A stretch of DNA of 37,320 nucleotides from DATNFP01 sp035606335 (lineage in GTDB: Bacteria; Bacteroidota; Bacteroidia; Chitinophagales; Chitinophagaceae), in NCBI GenBank assembly GCA_035606335.1, contig DATNFP010000007.1:1-37320 (forward strand), read 5' to 3'. Numbering within the stretch: position 1 is the first letter of the stretch; each line of letters begins with the position of its first letter. Below the pieces are notes generated by a model. That model was not told the DNA's origin and did no database searches. It worked only from the letters and a program-made list of their open reading frames with translations. The position numbers were made by a program, and so were the translations under genes. This document shows positions 15,572 to 23,553 of this stretch, piece after piece.

Positions 15572-16402
15572 CTACACAAATAGGGTTTTGTAAATGATTT
15601 GAGTTTTGTGGGATATATATTCCTTCCCATTCAGAGCTTTCACCCATTTTATTCGCCGTATTGCATTGGTTAAAAAAACTTCATCAGCATTTAGCAATTC
15701 ATTTTCAGATATACTTTTTTCCGTTACTGTTGTGCCTTTTTCAGAGAAACAAGTGATTAGGTGCTTCCTCATCACTCCTTCCACGCATCCATCAGATAGC
15801 GGTGGGGTGTAGACATTATCATCTTTTATCCAGAAGATATTGGCAATAGTGCTTTCTATTATATTATTATAGCTGTTAAGGATAAGTGCATCATTCCATT
15901 TGCGCTCATTAGCTTGCCGCGACGCTATAGCATAAATTAAGGCACTGCATGATTTTAGATTAGCAAGGGAGTCGATACTTTTTTTCAAATTGTCTGCAAT
16001 GCCAATTACAAGCCCGTTTTCATTTAGTTGTAATATTTTCTCATCTAACGGGAAGCATTCTATAATAAACTCCGGTTTTTGATTGGCCGCACCAATTATT
16101 CCTCCTTCACCTGCATATATCTGTAGGCGCACACGGCAAAGCTTTTCCAGCTTGTTCCTTTTTACAGTTTGTGATACCTCCTCTTCTAACCAGGCCTCAT
16201 TCATCAGAGTAGGGATATTGAAGTACAATTGTTTCAAACCGCTAAGCAAGCGTTCCCAATGATATTCTTTTAATTGGATCTCGTTTTCCTTAAATAGCAT
16301 TGTCTCAAACAGGCCATAGCCATATTTGAAACCCCTGTTATCATGGCTTATGCAGGCACTTGAGGCCTCAGTTATCTTACTATTGATATTAATATATCTC
16401 AA
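15572..16402 (-). CDS. Class IV PLP-dependent aminotransferase / aminodeoxychorismate lyase-like
   Basis: The 276-residue protein has the class IV fold: the N-terminal SHDNRGFKYGYGLFETM (the D-R-G-F/YGxGLFET signature), CRVRLQIYAGEGG, the PLP-binding Lys150 in NLKSCSALIYAIA, and ESTIANIFWIKDD followed by the phosphate-binding SDGCVEGVMRKHLI. The spacing and length suit 4-amino-4-deoxychorismate lyase (PabC, folate synthesis) or a small branched-chain/D-amino-acid aminotransferase; without alignment I cannot choose, though the sequence after the lysine resembles PabC. Translation must start at TTG 16402, because an in-frame TGA lies two codons upstream and no later start keeps the N-terminal strand. 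It is divergent from the LpxD-family gene. Confidence 0.82.
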   Translation of the reverse strand: MRYININSKITEASSACISHDNRGFKYGYGLFETMLFKENEIQLKEYHWERLLSGLKQLYFNIPTLMNEAWLEEEVSQTVKRNKLEKLCRVRLQIYAGEGGIIGAANQKPEFIIECFPLDEKILQLNENGLVIGIADNLKKSIDSLANLKSCSALIYAIASRQANERKWNDALILNSYNNIIESTIANIFWIKDDNVYTPPLSDGCVEGVMRKHLITCFSEKGTTVTEKSISENELLNADEVFLTNAIRRIKWVKALNGKEYISHKTQIIYKTLFV

Positions 16403-16452
16403 ATTGTTTCAGATTCTGCGAAAATTACGTCATAGTATTTCATTCCCCTCAT

Positions 16453-16483
16453 TTTCTCTTACAGCGTCTACATCGTACTTTTG
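16453..16483 (+). promoter_or_regulatory. Bacteroidota-type promoter of the LpxD-family gene
   Basis: TTTC (16453-16456), a 19-base spacer and TACTTTTG (16476-16483) match TTTG-N19-TAnnTTTG at all but one fixed position. The gene's ATG lies 15 bases further on. Confidence 0.62.
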
Positions 16484-16498
16484 TGCAAATTATAAATA

Positions 16499-17443
16499 AT
16501 GAAGTTCGAAAAGGCGGTTCCTGTGCAATGGGTTGCTGAATTTGTAGGTGCAAAGCTGATAGGCAACAAAGACCAGATGGCAACAGGCATTAATGAAATT
16601 CATAAAGTGTCGAAAGGCGATATCTCATTTGTAGATTTTGAAAAATATTATAATACCTGCCTTTCGTCGCCCGCTACTATCATTATCATTAATAAAGAGG
16701 TGGACTGCCCTGCCGGAAAGACTTTGCTGGTACACCCGGATCCATTCAGCGCATATATTAAGATCGTAAAGCATTTTCGCCCATTTGAGCCTGCCAATAA
16801 ATTGATCAGTGATTCTGCTACGATAGGCGAGGGCACTCATTTACAGCCTAATGTCTTTGTAGGCAATCATGTGAAAATTGGTAAAAACTGTTTGATACAT
16901 CCTAATGTAACAATATACGACCATACCATTATCGGCGATAATGTGATCATACATGCGGGTACGGTATTAGGAGCAGACGCTTTTTATTTCAAACGTCGTA
17001 AAGATCGCGAAGTACAGTATGATAAGATGGAAAGCTGTGGCCGTGTTATTATTGAAGATGATGTGGAGATAGGCGCCTGCTGCACTATTGATAAGGGCGT
17101 AAGCGGAGATACTATAATCGGAAAAGGTACAAAACTGGATAATCATATACATATTGGCCACGGCGTGGTGGTTGGCAAGAACTGCCTGTTTGCAGCACAG
17201 GTTGGTATAGGCGGTAAGGCGATCATTGAAGATGAGGTGATATTATGGGGACAGGTAGGTGTAAGCAAAGACCTTACTATAGGTAAGGGGGCTATTGTTT
17301 ATGCCCAGAGTGGTGTTCCTGCAAGCATCGAAGGGGGTAAAGTTTATTTTGGCTCACCTGTAGAAGATGCAAAAACCAAAATGCGCGAGCTAAACTGGAT
17401 CAAACGTATCCCTGAGCTGTGGGATAAGATCGTGAAGAGTTAA
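16499..17443 (+). CDS. LpxD-family UDP-acylglucosamine N-acyltransferase
   Basis: LpxD adds the N-linked hydroxyacyl chain to UDP-3-O-acylglucosamine in lipid A synthesis. The 314-residue product has the uridine-binding N-terminal domain (about 1-100) and then a left-handed beta-helix of hexapeptide repeats (about 105-290: ATIGEG, VKIGKN, TIIGDN, TIIGKG and so on). The conserved block CCTIDKGVSGDTIIGKGTKL leads into DNHIHIGHGVV, with His221 at the position of the catalytic His of Escherichia coli LpxD. A RRKDREVQYDKMES insert after GADAF is typical of a Bacteroidota subgroup. Those genomes usually also carry a second, canonical lpxD in a lipid A cluster, so this copy may act on another sugar. 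It has its own promoter and stands alone between opposing genes. Confidence 0.85.
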   Translation: MKFEKAVPVQWVAEFVGAKLIGNKDQMATGINEIHKVSKGDISFVDFEKYYNTCLSSPATIIIINKEVDCPAGKTLLVHPDPFSAYIKIVKHFRPFEPANKLISDSATIGEGTHLQPNVFVGNHVKIGKNCLIHPNVTIYDHTIIGDNVIIHAGTVLGADAFYFKRRKDREVQYDKMESCGRVIIEDDVEIGACCTIDKGVSGDTIIGKGTKLDNHIHIGHGVVVGKNCLFAAQVGIGGKAIIEDEVILWGQVGVSKDLTIGKGAIVYAQSGVPASIEGGKVYFGSPVEDAKTKMRELNWIKRIPELWDKIVKS

Positions 17444-17444
17444 T

Positions 17445-17993
17445 TTACTTAACAGGCTGCCATTCCGTTTTTAGAATACCTGTAACTATTACATCCTCAA
17501 GTTTGCCATTTTTCAGGAAGCTTTGCCGGATAACGCCTTCTACTTTGCAGCCCAGGCGTTCGGCCACATGTGCGCTGCGATCGTTAGAGGATATGAAATG
17601 TATCTCTACTTTATTTAGTCCTACTTTTTTGAACAGAAAATCTACAAAGCGTGTCATACACTGATTGATTATCCCTTTGCCTTCGTATGCCTTGTCTATC
17701 CAATAACCTATCTGCGCTTTTTTAATGGTATGATCCCAATTGTGCATGCCTACACTGCCGATGATCTGTCTTTTGTAGAAAATGCCCAATGCCAATCCTT
17801 CCTGGTTGTTTAATTGCTGCAGGGAATGCTGTATAAAGTGCAGGGAATGTTCCTGTTTGGTTGTTTGGTCTACCCATACAAACCAGGGGCGGAGGTGCTC
17901 CCGCGATTCATTAACAGCACGGAACAGCTCGGGTGCATCTTCATGCTCGTACGACCGTAGCAGTATATCATCATTTATGAGTATGGATACCAC
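17445..17993 (-). CDS. RimJ/RimL-type GNAT acetyltransferase
   Basis: A 182-residue acetyl-CoA-dependent N-acetyltransferase. The N-terminal DILLRSYEHEDAPELFRAVNES, the HLRPWFVWVD helix, the IGYWIDKAYEGKGI acetyl-CoA-binding loop (Q/RxxGxG type) and the VEIHFISSNDRSAHVAERLGC ending are characteristic of the ribosomal-protein-serine acetyltransferase group (RimL, YdaF). Substrates in that group include protein N-termini and small amines and are not predictable here. The start is a GTG at 17993; the ATG at 17998 is out of frame. It follows purH by 23 bases on the same strand and may be co-transcribed with it. It ends one base from the convergent LpxD-family gene. Confidence 0.88.
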   Translation of the reverse strand: MVSILINDDILLRSYEHEDAPELFRAVNESREHLRPWFVWVDQTTKQEHSLHFIQHSLQQLNNQEGLALGIFYKRQIIGSVGMHNWDHTIKKAQIGYWIDKAYEGKGIINQCMTRFVDFLFKKVGLNKVEIHFISSNDRSAHVAERLGCKVEGVIRQSFLKNGKLEDVIVTGILKTEWQPVK

Positions 17994-18016
17994 GGCATGT
18001 AATATAGTGAAATATC

Positions 18017-19531
18017 TTAGTGTTTAAAATGTCGCATTTGGGTGAGTACCAATACCATATCATGGTCTTTGCAATATTGAATAGTATCATTATCGCGTAC
18101 CGACCCACCAGGCTGTATCACTGTTCTGATACCTGCTTCATGCGCCATTGTCACGCAATCATTGAAAGGAAAGAATGCATCTGATGCCATCGTAGCACCT
18201 TCAAGCGGGAAACCAAATTGTTTCGCTTTATCAATTGCCTGTCTTAGCGCATCTATTCTGCTCGTTTGTCCGCATCCTTTACCTATTAATTGCTTGTCCT
18301 TAATTAGTGCGATAGCATTCGACTTTAAGTGCTTACAAACGATATTGGCAAATATCATTTCTTCTTTTTCAGCATCGGTGCTGTTTCTTGCCCCTGCTTC
18401 TATCCATTCTGCATAATTCATTCTATCTGCATCCTGAACCAGCACGCCATTTAAAATGCGCTTATACTCTTTAGTAGGGTAGAAGGGACTTTTTTGCAGT
18501 AGTAATATCCTGTTTTTTTTGCTTTTTAAAATACTCAAAGCATCTGCATCAAAAGATGGAGCTACCAATATTTCAAAAAACAATTCGTTTATTTTTGAAG
18601 CGACATCTGCGTTTATTGCGCTATTAGTAATAAGCACTCCACCAAATGCGCTCTCCGGATCACCTGCTAATGCCGATATCCATGCAGCTAATACATCTTC
18701 GCGCTCTGCAATACCACACACATTTGTGTGTTTAATGATAGCAAAAGTGGGCTTTGAAAATTCTGATATGATCTGGCAAGCTGCATCAATGTCTACAAGG
18801 TTATTATAAGATAATTCTTTGCCATTCAGTTTTTCAAATAATGCATTCAGATCTCCGTAAAAAGATGCTGATTGATGAGGGTTTTCGCCATATCGTAAAG
18901 ATTGCTTATTGCTAAATGATAATTGGAAGCTGGCCGATTCAGCAGATTGATTAAAGTAATCAGCAATTGCTACATCGTAATGCGCGCATTCGGTAAACGC
19001 TGTAGCGGCAAAATTTCTTCTGTCTTCTATATCTGTTTCCCCATTCTTTCTTTCAAGAAGCTCCAGTAACGCTCCGTACTGACTTCTGGATGATACGATA
19101 GCAACATCTTTATAATTTTTTCCGGCTGCGCGTATCAGCGAAACACCGCCAATGTCTATTTTTTCTATGATGGTTTTTTCGTCATCTGTACGTTTTAGCG
19201 TTTCTTCAAATGGGTAAAGGTCAACAATTACAAGATCCAATAAGGGTATTTCATATTCCTCTACATGCTTATTGTCTTCGTCAAAGTCCCGCCTTGCCAG
19301 TATGCCGCCAAATACCTTGGGATGAAGTGTTTTTACCCTGCCACCCAATATGGATGGATAACTGGTAACGCTTTCTACCGGTGTGCACGGTATGCCTAAT
19401 CCTTCTATAAATGTCTGCGTTCCACCGGTGGAATAAAGCTTTACGTTCAACTCATTTAGCTTACGGACAACCGGTTCCAGCCCATCTTTATAAAATACAG
19501 AGATTAGTGCAGATTTTATTGTGCGATTCAT
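18017..19531 (-). CDS. purH: Bifunctional AICAR transformylase / IMP cyclohydrolase
   Basis: PurH carries out the last two steps of de novo purine synthesis: formylation of AICAR with 10-formyltetrahydrofolate and cyclisation to IMP. The 504-residue protein starts with the MGS-like cyclohydrolase domain (SALISVFYKDGL, YSTGGTQ at 33-39, RVKTLHPKVFGGIL at 65-78). The transformylase domain carries RYGENPHQ at 213-220, the catalytic pair Lys267-His268 in IKHTNVCG, and near the end ASDAFFPFNDCVTMAHEAG and IQPGGSVRDND. Length and motifs agree with bacterial PurH. A near-consensus -7 box lies 19 bases before the ATG. No other pur gene is nearby. Confidence 0.97.
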   Translation of the reverse strand: MNRTIKSALISVFYKDGLEPVVRKLNELNVKLYSTGGTQTFIEGLGIPCTPVESVTSYPSILGGRVKTLHPKVFGGILARRDFDEDNKHVEEYEIPLLDLVIVDLYPFEETLKRTDDEKTIIEKIDIGGVSLIRAAGKNYKDVAIVSSRSQYGALLELLERKNGETDIEDRRNFAATAFTECAHYDVAIADYFNQSAESASFQLSFSNKQSLRYGENPHQSASFYGDLNALFEKLNGKELSYNNLVDIDAACQIISEFSKPTFAIIKHTNVCGIAEREDVLAAWISALAGDPESAFGGVLITNSAINADVASKINELFFEILVAPSFDADALSILKSKKNRILLLQKSPFYPTKEYKRILNGVLVQDADRMNYAEWIEAGARNSTDAEKEEMIFANIVCKHLKSNAIALIKDKQLIGKGCGQTSRIDALRQAIDKAKQFGFPLEGATMASDAFFPFNDCVTMAHEAGIRTVIQPGGSVRDNDTIQYCKDHDMVLVLTQMRHFKH

Positions 19532-19550
19532 GTAAAAAGACTTTGAGCCG

Positions 19551-19558
19551 CGAAGATA
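19551..19558 (-). promoter_or_regulatory. Candidate -7 element of purH
   Basis: TATCTTCG on the minus strand differs from TAnnTTTG at one base and lies 19 bases before the purH ATG, in the 39-base gap after comEC. No -33 element is visible. Confidence 0.4.
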
Positions 19559-19570
19559 GCAAGCTTTATG

Positions 19571-21658
19571 CTAATGGTTAATATCATTCAACACAAAAGC
19601 GCCATCTCTGGCAATAGAATATATATTTATTTGGGCTTTTTGACATGCTGATTCCCATTTGTCTATGTCTTTCCGGGTATTATCCGCACCCAGGATTATT
19701 TCCTGTGGAGAAAAGACCTCTTTTAAATATTGGGGATCAGGTTTTTTGACGGCGTAGTTAATGACGAGATAATCGACGGGAAACCTTTGATCCTCATTAT
19801 AGGGTATTGGCTCATTTAAAAACAATACTCTTTTCTGTCCAATGCTCCATATTTCATTACGAGCAATAATTTTTTGCTGCAATGTTTGCCAACCTGTATG
19901 TGCGGGCTTTATAATATAGTCTTTTTTATCAGCTAAGAAATTGCTATCGGTTTGGAGTATTGAAAACTCTTTGCCCTCTATGAGCTCTGCGTATGTTGTT
20001 TTGTTAATGTTATATATCGCAAGCCTTCTTTGGTGGAGTGCTGTCCACTCATTTTTGCAAAAAGATAGTATCAACAGGCAAGCCGCACCGAGACCGGTAA
20101 ATAATCCAGCCTTTCTTTTTCTTAAAAGATATATAGCCACTCCTCCAATGATCACATATACAAGTAGTAATTCAGATCCTTTTAGTAACAGGTAATGAAA
20201 AGAAGATGGATTAATATTTTGAAGCCTGAAAATGATCTTATCGAAGACCGTCACAAGCCATGTTGTTATTAAAGCAAAGAAACCAGCGATTACAGGAATA
20301 AAGCTTGTTACTATTATCAGCATCCCGAGCACTAATACAATGCCCATAAACAGATATGCTGCCACATTCGCAACAATAAATAGTAATGGGAACAAATGAA
20401 AATAATAGATAACCAGTGGCGCTACTAATATTTCTGCAGCTAAACTGGCAACTACTGTAGCCCACAATGCTTTTGTGATTTTATGTGTGGGCGACAATAG
20501 TCTGTATATATGTTTATAAAATAAAATGAGTGATAATACTGCTACAAATGATAATTGAAATCCTAAGGAAAACAACCACATTGGCTGTGCGACAAGAAGA
20601 ATAACAGCCGTTGCAAACAATTGATTGAGGCTATTATTATTTTTCTGTGATATAAATCCTAAAGCGAGTAAAGAAAACATAGCTGCTGCTCTTATGGCTG
20701 AAGGAGGAGCTCCCGCCATCAGCACATAAAACCAGATAAGTGGCAATGCAATTATATACTTTATCCATAAATGCTTTTTATTTCGAAGCCACCACAGAAG
20801 CGCTGAAATAATTGCGAAGAAAAAGGTGACATTCGATCCTGATATGGCTATTACGTGCACAATACCGGTTTCTGAATAAGATTGTAAAATATGCTCATCA
20901 AGATTTACTTCATCACCTAAAAGCATTGCCTGTATTAATCCTTTTGTGGCAGTATCTGTAATATATCTATCCAGTTGTTGCATGCACCAATTGTGCGACC
21001 GCCCGATGATCGATACCTCTTTTAGCGTCCCTTTTCCGTATAATACAATATTGTCTGTAAAAAGGAATTGCTGATAATACAAGTTATTCAATGCACAATA
21101 ATGTGCATAGTCAAATTCGAAAGGATTGCCAGGGTTTTTAATAGGTTGCCAATTACCGTGAACTATTAGTGTATCTCCCTTTTGAAAATCTACAGATCGC
21201 CAATCTTTATAAATGTATAAAAAAGCCTCCCCGGTAGCAGGGACAGCTTTATTGTTTTGCACGACATTTAATACACTTACAGGTATCTTCCATGTCCTTT
21301 CTTTTTCTTTGGGGGCATCTGTAATGCGGACTATATAACTATTGTTATTTGAAATATGACTGCCGAACCATGCACTATCATTTCTTACATCGTAGAAATA
21401 GGATAATAGCCAGCCTGCCAAAAGCAAAATAAATTGTGATGAAAAGAATGCTACGTACGGATTAGCTTTTCTGATTAAAACAGTGATAATATATGCAACA
21501 AGCGAAATGATAAATAGTAAAAGGACAATATTTAAAGAAAGCCATTTCCATTTTTCATTAAATAATGAGTAGCAACAGATACCTGTAGCCAAAGGAAGCA
21601 TAACACGAAAAAAGGGAGCTGTCTGCCAGAAATATGCTTTTTTAAGCGGCCAGGCCAT
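19571..21658 (-). CDS. comEC: ComEC/Rec2-family competence membrane protein
   Basis: ComEC forms the inner-membrane channel for uptake of single-stranded DNA in transformation. The 695-residue protein has N-terminal membrane helices (about 15-90), the OB-like DUF4131 domain ending in NPFEFDYAHYCALNNLYYQ near 178-196, then LIQAMLLGDEVNL and the core motif HVIAISGSNVTFF at 268-280, with about ten helices to residue 530. The last 160 residues are soluble but lack the metallo-beta-lactamase HxHxDH motif found in Bacillus-type ComEC; this shortened form is usual in Bacteroidota. It starts two bases after the stop of the TPR gene, so it belongs to the same operon. Confidence 0.92.
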   Translation of the reverse strand: MAWPLKKAYFWQTAPFFRVMLPLATGICCYSLFNEKWKWLSLNIVLLLFIISLVAYIITVLIRKANPYVAFFSSQFILLLAGWLLSYFYDVRNDSAWFGSHISNNNSYIVRITDAPKEKERTWKIPVSVLNVVQNNKAVPATGEAFLYIYKDWRSVDFQKGDTLIVHGNWQPIKNPGNPFEFDYAHYCALNNLYYQQFLFTDNIVLYGKGTLKEVSIIGRSHNWCMQQLDRYITDTATKGLIQAMLLGDEVNLDEHILQSYSETGIVHVIAISGSNVTFFFAIISALLWWLRNKKHLWIKYIIALPLIWFYVLMAGAPPSAIRAAAMFSLLALGFISQKNNNSLNQLFATAVILLVAQPMWLFSLGFQLSFVAVLSLILFYKHIYRLLSPTHKITKALWATVVASLAAEILVAPLVIYYFHLFPLLFIVANVAAYLFMGIVLVLGMLIIVTSFIPVIAGFFALITTWLVTVFDKIIFRLQNINPSSFHYLLLKGSELLLVYVIIGGVAIYLLRKRKAGLFTGLGAACLLILSFCKNEWTALHQRRLAIYNINKTTYAELIEGKEFSILQTDSNFLADKKDYIIKPAHTGWQTLQQKIIARNEIWSIGQKRVLFLNEPIPYNEDQRFPVDYLVINYAVKKPDPQYLKEVFSPQEIILGADNTRKDIDKWESACQKAQINIYSIARDGAFVLNDINH

Positions 21659-21660
21659 AG

Positions 21661-23505
21661 TTATGGAAGAGTAGGTTGGCTTGTATTATTATTCAGTTCC
21701 TGGAGCTTTTGTCTTGCGATTTGTACAAATGTGCTGCCCGGATAATCTATTATCAGTTGTTCATAATAATGTTTCGCCTGGTCATTCTGATGAAGATATT
21801 GTTCATAGATCTGCGCCATCCTGAATACGGCATCATCTCCTAATACGTCTTTGCCATATTGTTCGTAGATATTTTTAAGATAAGCCAATGCTTTGTTATA
21901 ATCATGATGCTTCTCGGCAATTTTAGAACGCAACATTAAAATATCATCATTCAGAGGATGCTGTGGAAATGCTGCTGAAATGCTATCCAGTAAAGTTTCA
22001 GCGTCTTTGTCTTTATTCTGAAATAACAACAGATCAGCATAAGCGAAACGCTTTAATGGTACTAAATTACTATCGGGGCCTATATTTTCGGTAATAAGCA
22101 CTGAAAGATATAAGGCATCGTTGGCCATTAGTTTTGAGGTGGATGCTTTTAATACTGATAGTTGATCTTGTGCCCAGGCAAAATCGCCACGATAGTATGC
22201 CAGCCTGGCATTACGAAATCGTGCTTCTTCTCCCAAGGCATCCTGCTTGAATTGTTTTTCTACCTGACTATAAGTTAGCGAAGCATCCCATACCTGGCCC
22301 GTTAAAATATAATAATCACCTAACTGCAATTTAGCCTTTGCTATAAACTCTTCGCTTGAATTAGGCTGCTGCATTGCTTTATTCAATATATCAATGCCTT
22401 TTACCGGATCATTGGCATATTGAGCTTCAAGTAGTGCATATTCATTTGCTGTTTCGGTGCTGTAGTATTGTGGAAAATCATTCAGAAAGTCTTCATATCC
22501 CTTAGCAAGAGCGGCAACTTCATCCGGCTTTATATCAGGTTTATTCTTGAGCTGTTCTAATGATGTATTTAATTTTTCACTTGTAGCCACCGCGTATAGA
22601 GGATGGTCTTTCCCTTTTTCTATTACGTCGTTGTAAGATCTTATGGCAATGTCATACTGATTTTGTTTTACGGCCTCATGTGCGAAATCAATAAGCCGGT
22701 CTCCATTCTCTTTATTACGCTCGTCTATCGCTTCCAGTTGGATAAGCGCTCCTTCCCAATCGTTTTTTTGCGTGTATATCCATGTCAGTAATTCCGGGTA
22801 ATAAGGATTGTCGGGTTGCTCATTTGTTTTCTTCAAAAGTGTTTTACTCGCTAATTGTAATTTTTTAGGGTCGTTCCCCAGTATTTCCAATAGGGTGGCC
22901 TTTACATTATCCATTCCTTCATAAGGGCTTGCTCCTATCATTGCTTCTATTGCTTTACCGATATCGCCTTCCTTTGAATATAACTTGGCAAGCGGCGAGC
23001 TATATACATAGGGATTCCCAAGCAGCTGTGTGGCACGTTCATAAGTTTTTATCGCATAGTCATCTTTTCCTATTGTTTGAAACTCATTGGCCATCTGCTG
23101 TGTCAGCATATCATCTCCGTTTATATACTGGATGGCTTCATCATATTTCTCATTAGCTTTCTTTTCCTTTCCTTCGGCAGTATATACCTGTCCCATGTCT
23201 ATACTTACAAGGGGGCTTCTTTGATGAATATTAGACTGCTCGTCTACCAGCTTTTCAGCCTGCTTATATTTTTCGGCATTCAGCAGTGTATGCAGGTAGG
23301 CATTATATGTCTCGGCATCTATTGGATTTTGATCATACAATGTTTTGAAGATTTCGATCGCCTTGTCATAATCTTTATTGGCAGCGTATTGCTGTGCAAG
23401 GCTGAGCTGATCTGATTGCCCAAATACATTAGCGCCTGTAAATAATAAGAATGTATTTACTAAGATCACTTTTGCCAACCACCATATTTTGTCGTCAACC
23501 CGCAT
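21661..23505 (-). CDS. Exported tetratricopeptide-repeat protein
   Basis: A 614-residue protein with an N-terminal export signal (hydrophobic residues 9-26, cleavage near VFGQ, residue 30) followed by TPR-type helical repeats throughout: LAQQYAANKDYDKAIEIFKTL near 35-55, then AEKYKQAEKLV, KANEKYDEAIQYI, KDDYAIKTYERATQL, and C-terminal ALAYLKNIYEQYGKD and HYYEQLIIDYPGSTFVQIARQKL, the latter like the BamD/YbgF outer-membrane lipoprotein TPR type. There is no lipobox, so it should be periplasmic. It probably scaffolds an envelope complex; no partner can be named. A purine-rich AGGAAAGG just before ATG 23505 is one of the few SD-like sequences here. It lies between the fatty-acid oxidation gene (48 bases) and comEC (2 bases). 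Confidence 0.87.
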   Translation of the reverse strand: MRVDDKIWWLAKVILVNTFLLFTGANVFGQSDQLSLAQQYAANKDYDKAIEIFKTLYDQNPIDAETYNAYLHTLLNAEKYKQAEKLVDEQSNIHQRSPLVSIDMGQVYTAEGKEKKANEKYDEAIQYINGDDMLTQQMANEFQTIGKDDYAIKTYERATQLLGNPYVYSSPLAKLYSKEGDIGKAIEAMIGASPYEGMDNVKATLLEILGNDPKKLQLASKTLLKKTNEQPDNPYYPELLTWIYTQKNDWEGALIQLEAIDERNKENGDRLIDFAHEAVKQNQYDIAIRSYNDVIEKGKDHPLYAVATSEKLNTSLEQLKNKPDIKPDEVAALAKGYEDFLNDFPQYYSTETANEYALLEAQYANDPVKGIDILNKAMQQPNSSEEFIAKAKLQLGDYYILTGQVWDASLTYSQVEKQFKQDALGEEARFRNARLAYYRGDFAWAQDQLSVLKASTSKLMANDALYLSVLITENIGPDSNLVPLKRFAYADLLLFQNKDKDAETLLDSISAAFPQHPLNDDILMLRSKIAEKHHDYNKALAYLKNIYEQYGKDVLGDDAVFRMAQIYEQYLHQNDQAKHYYEQLIIDYPGSTFVQIARQKLQELNNNTSQPTLP

Positions 23506-23553
23506 CCTTTCCTATAACTCTCTTTTTATCATTATTATTTTATATCAGCCTGA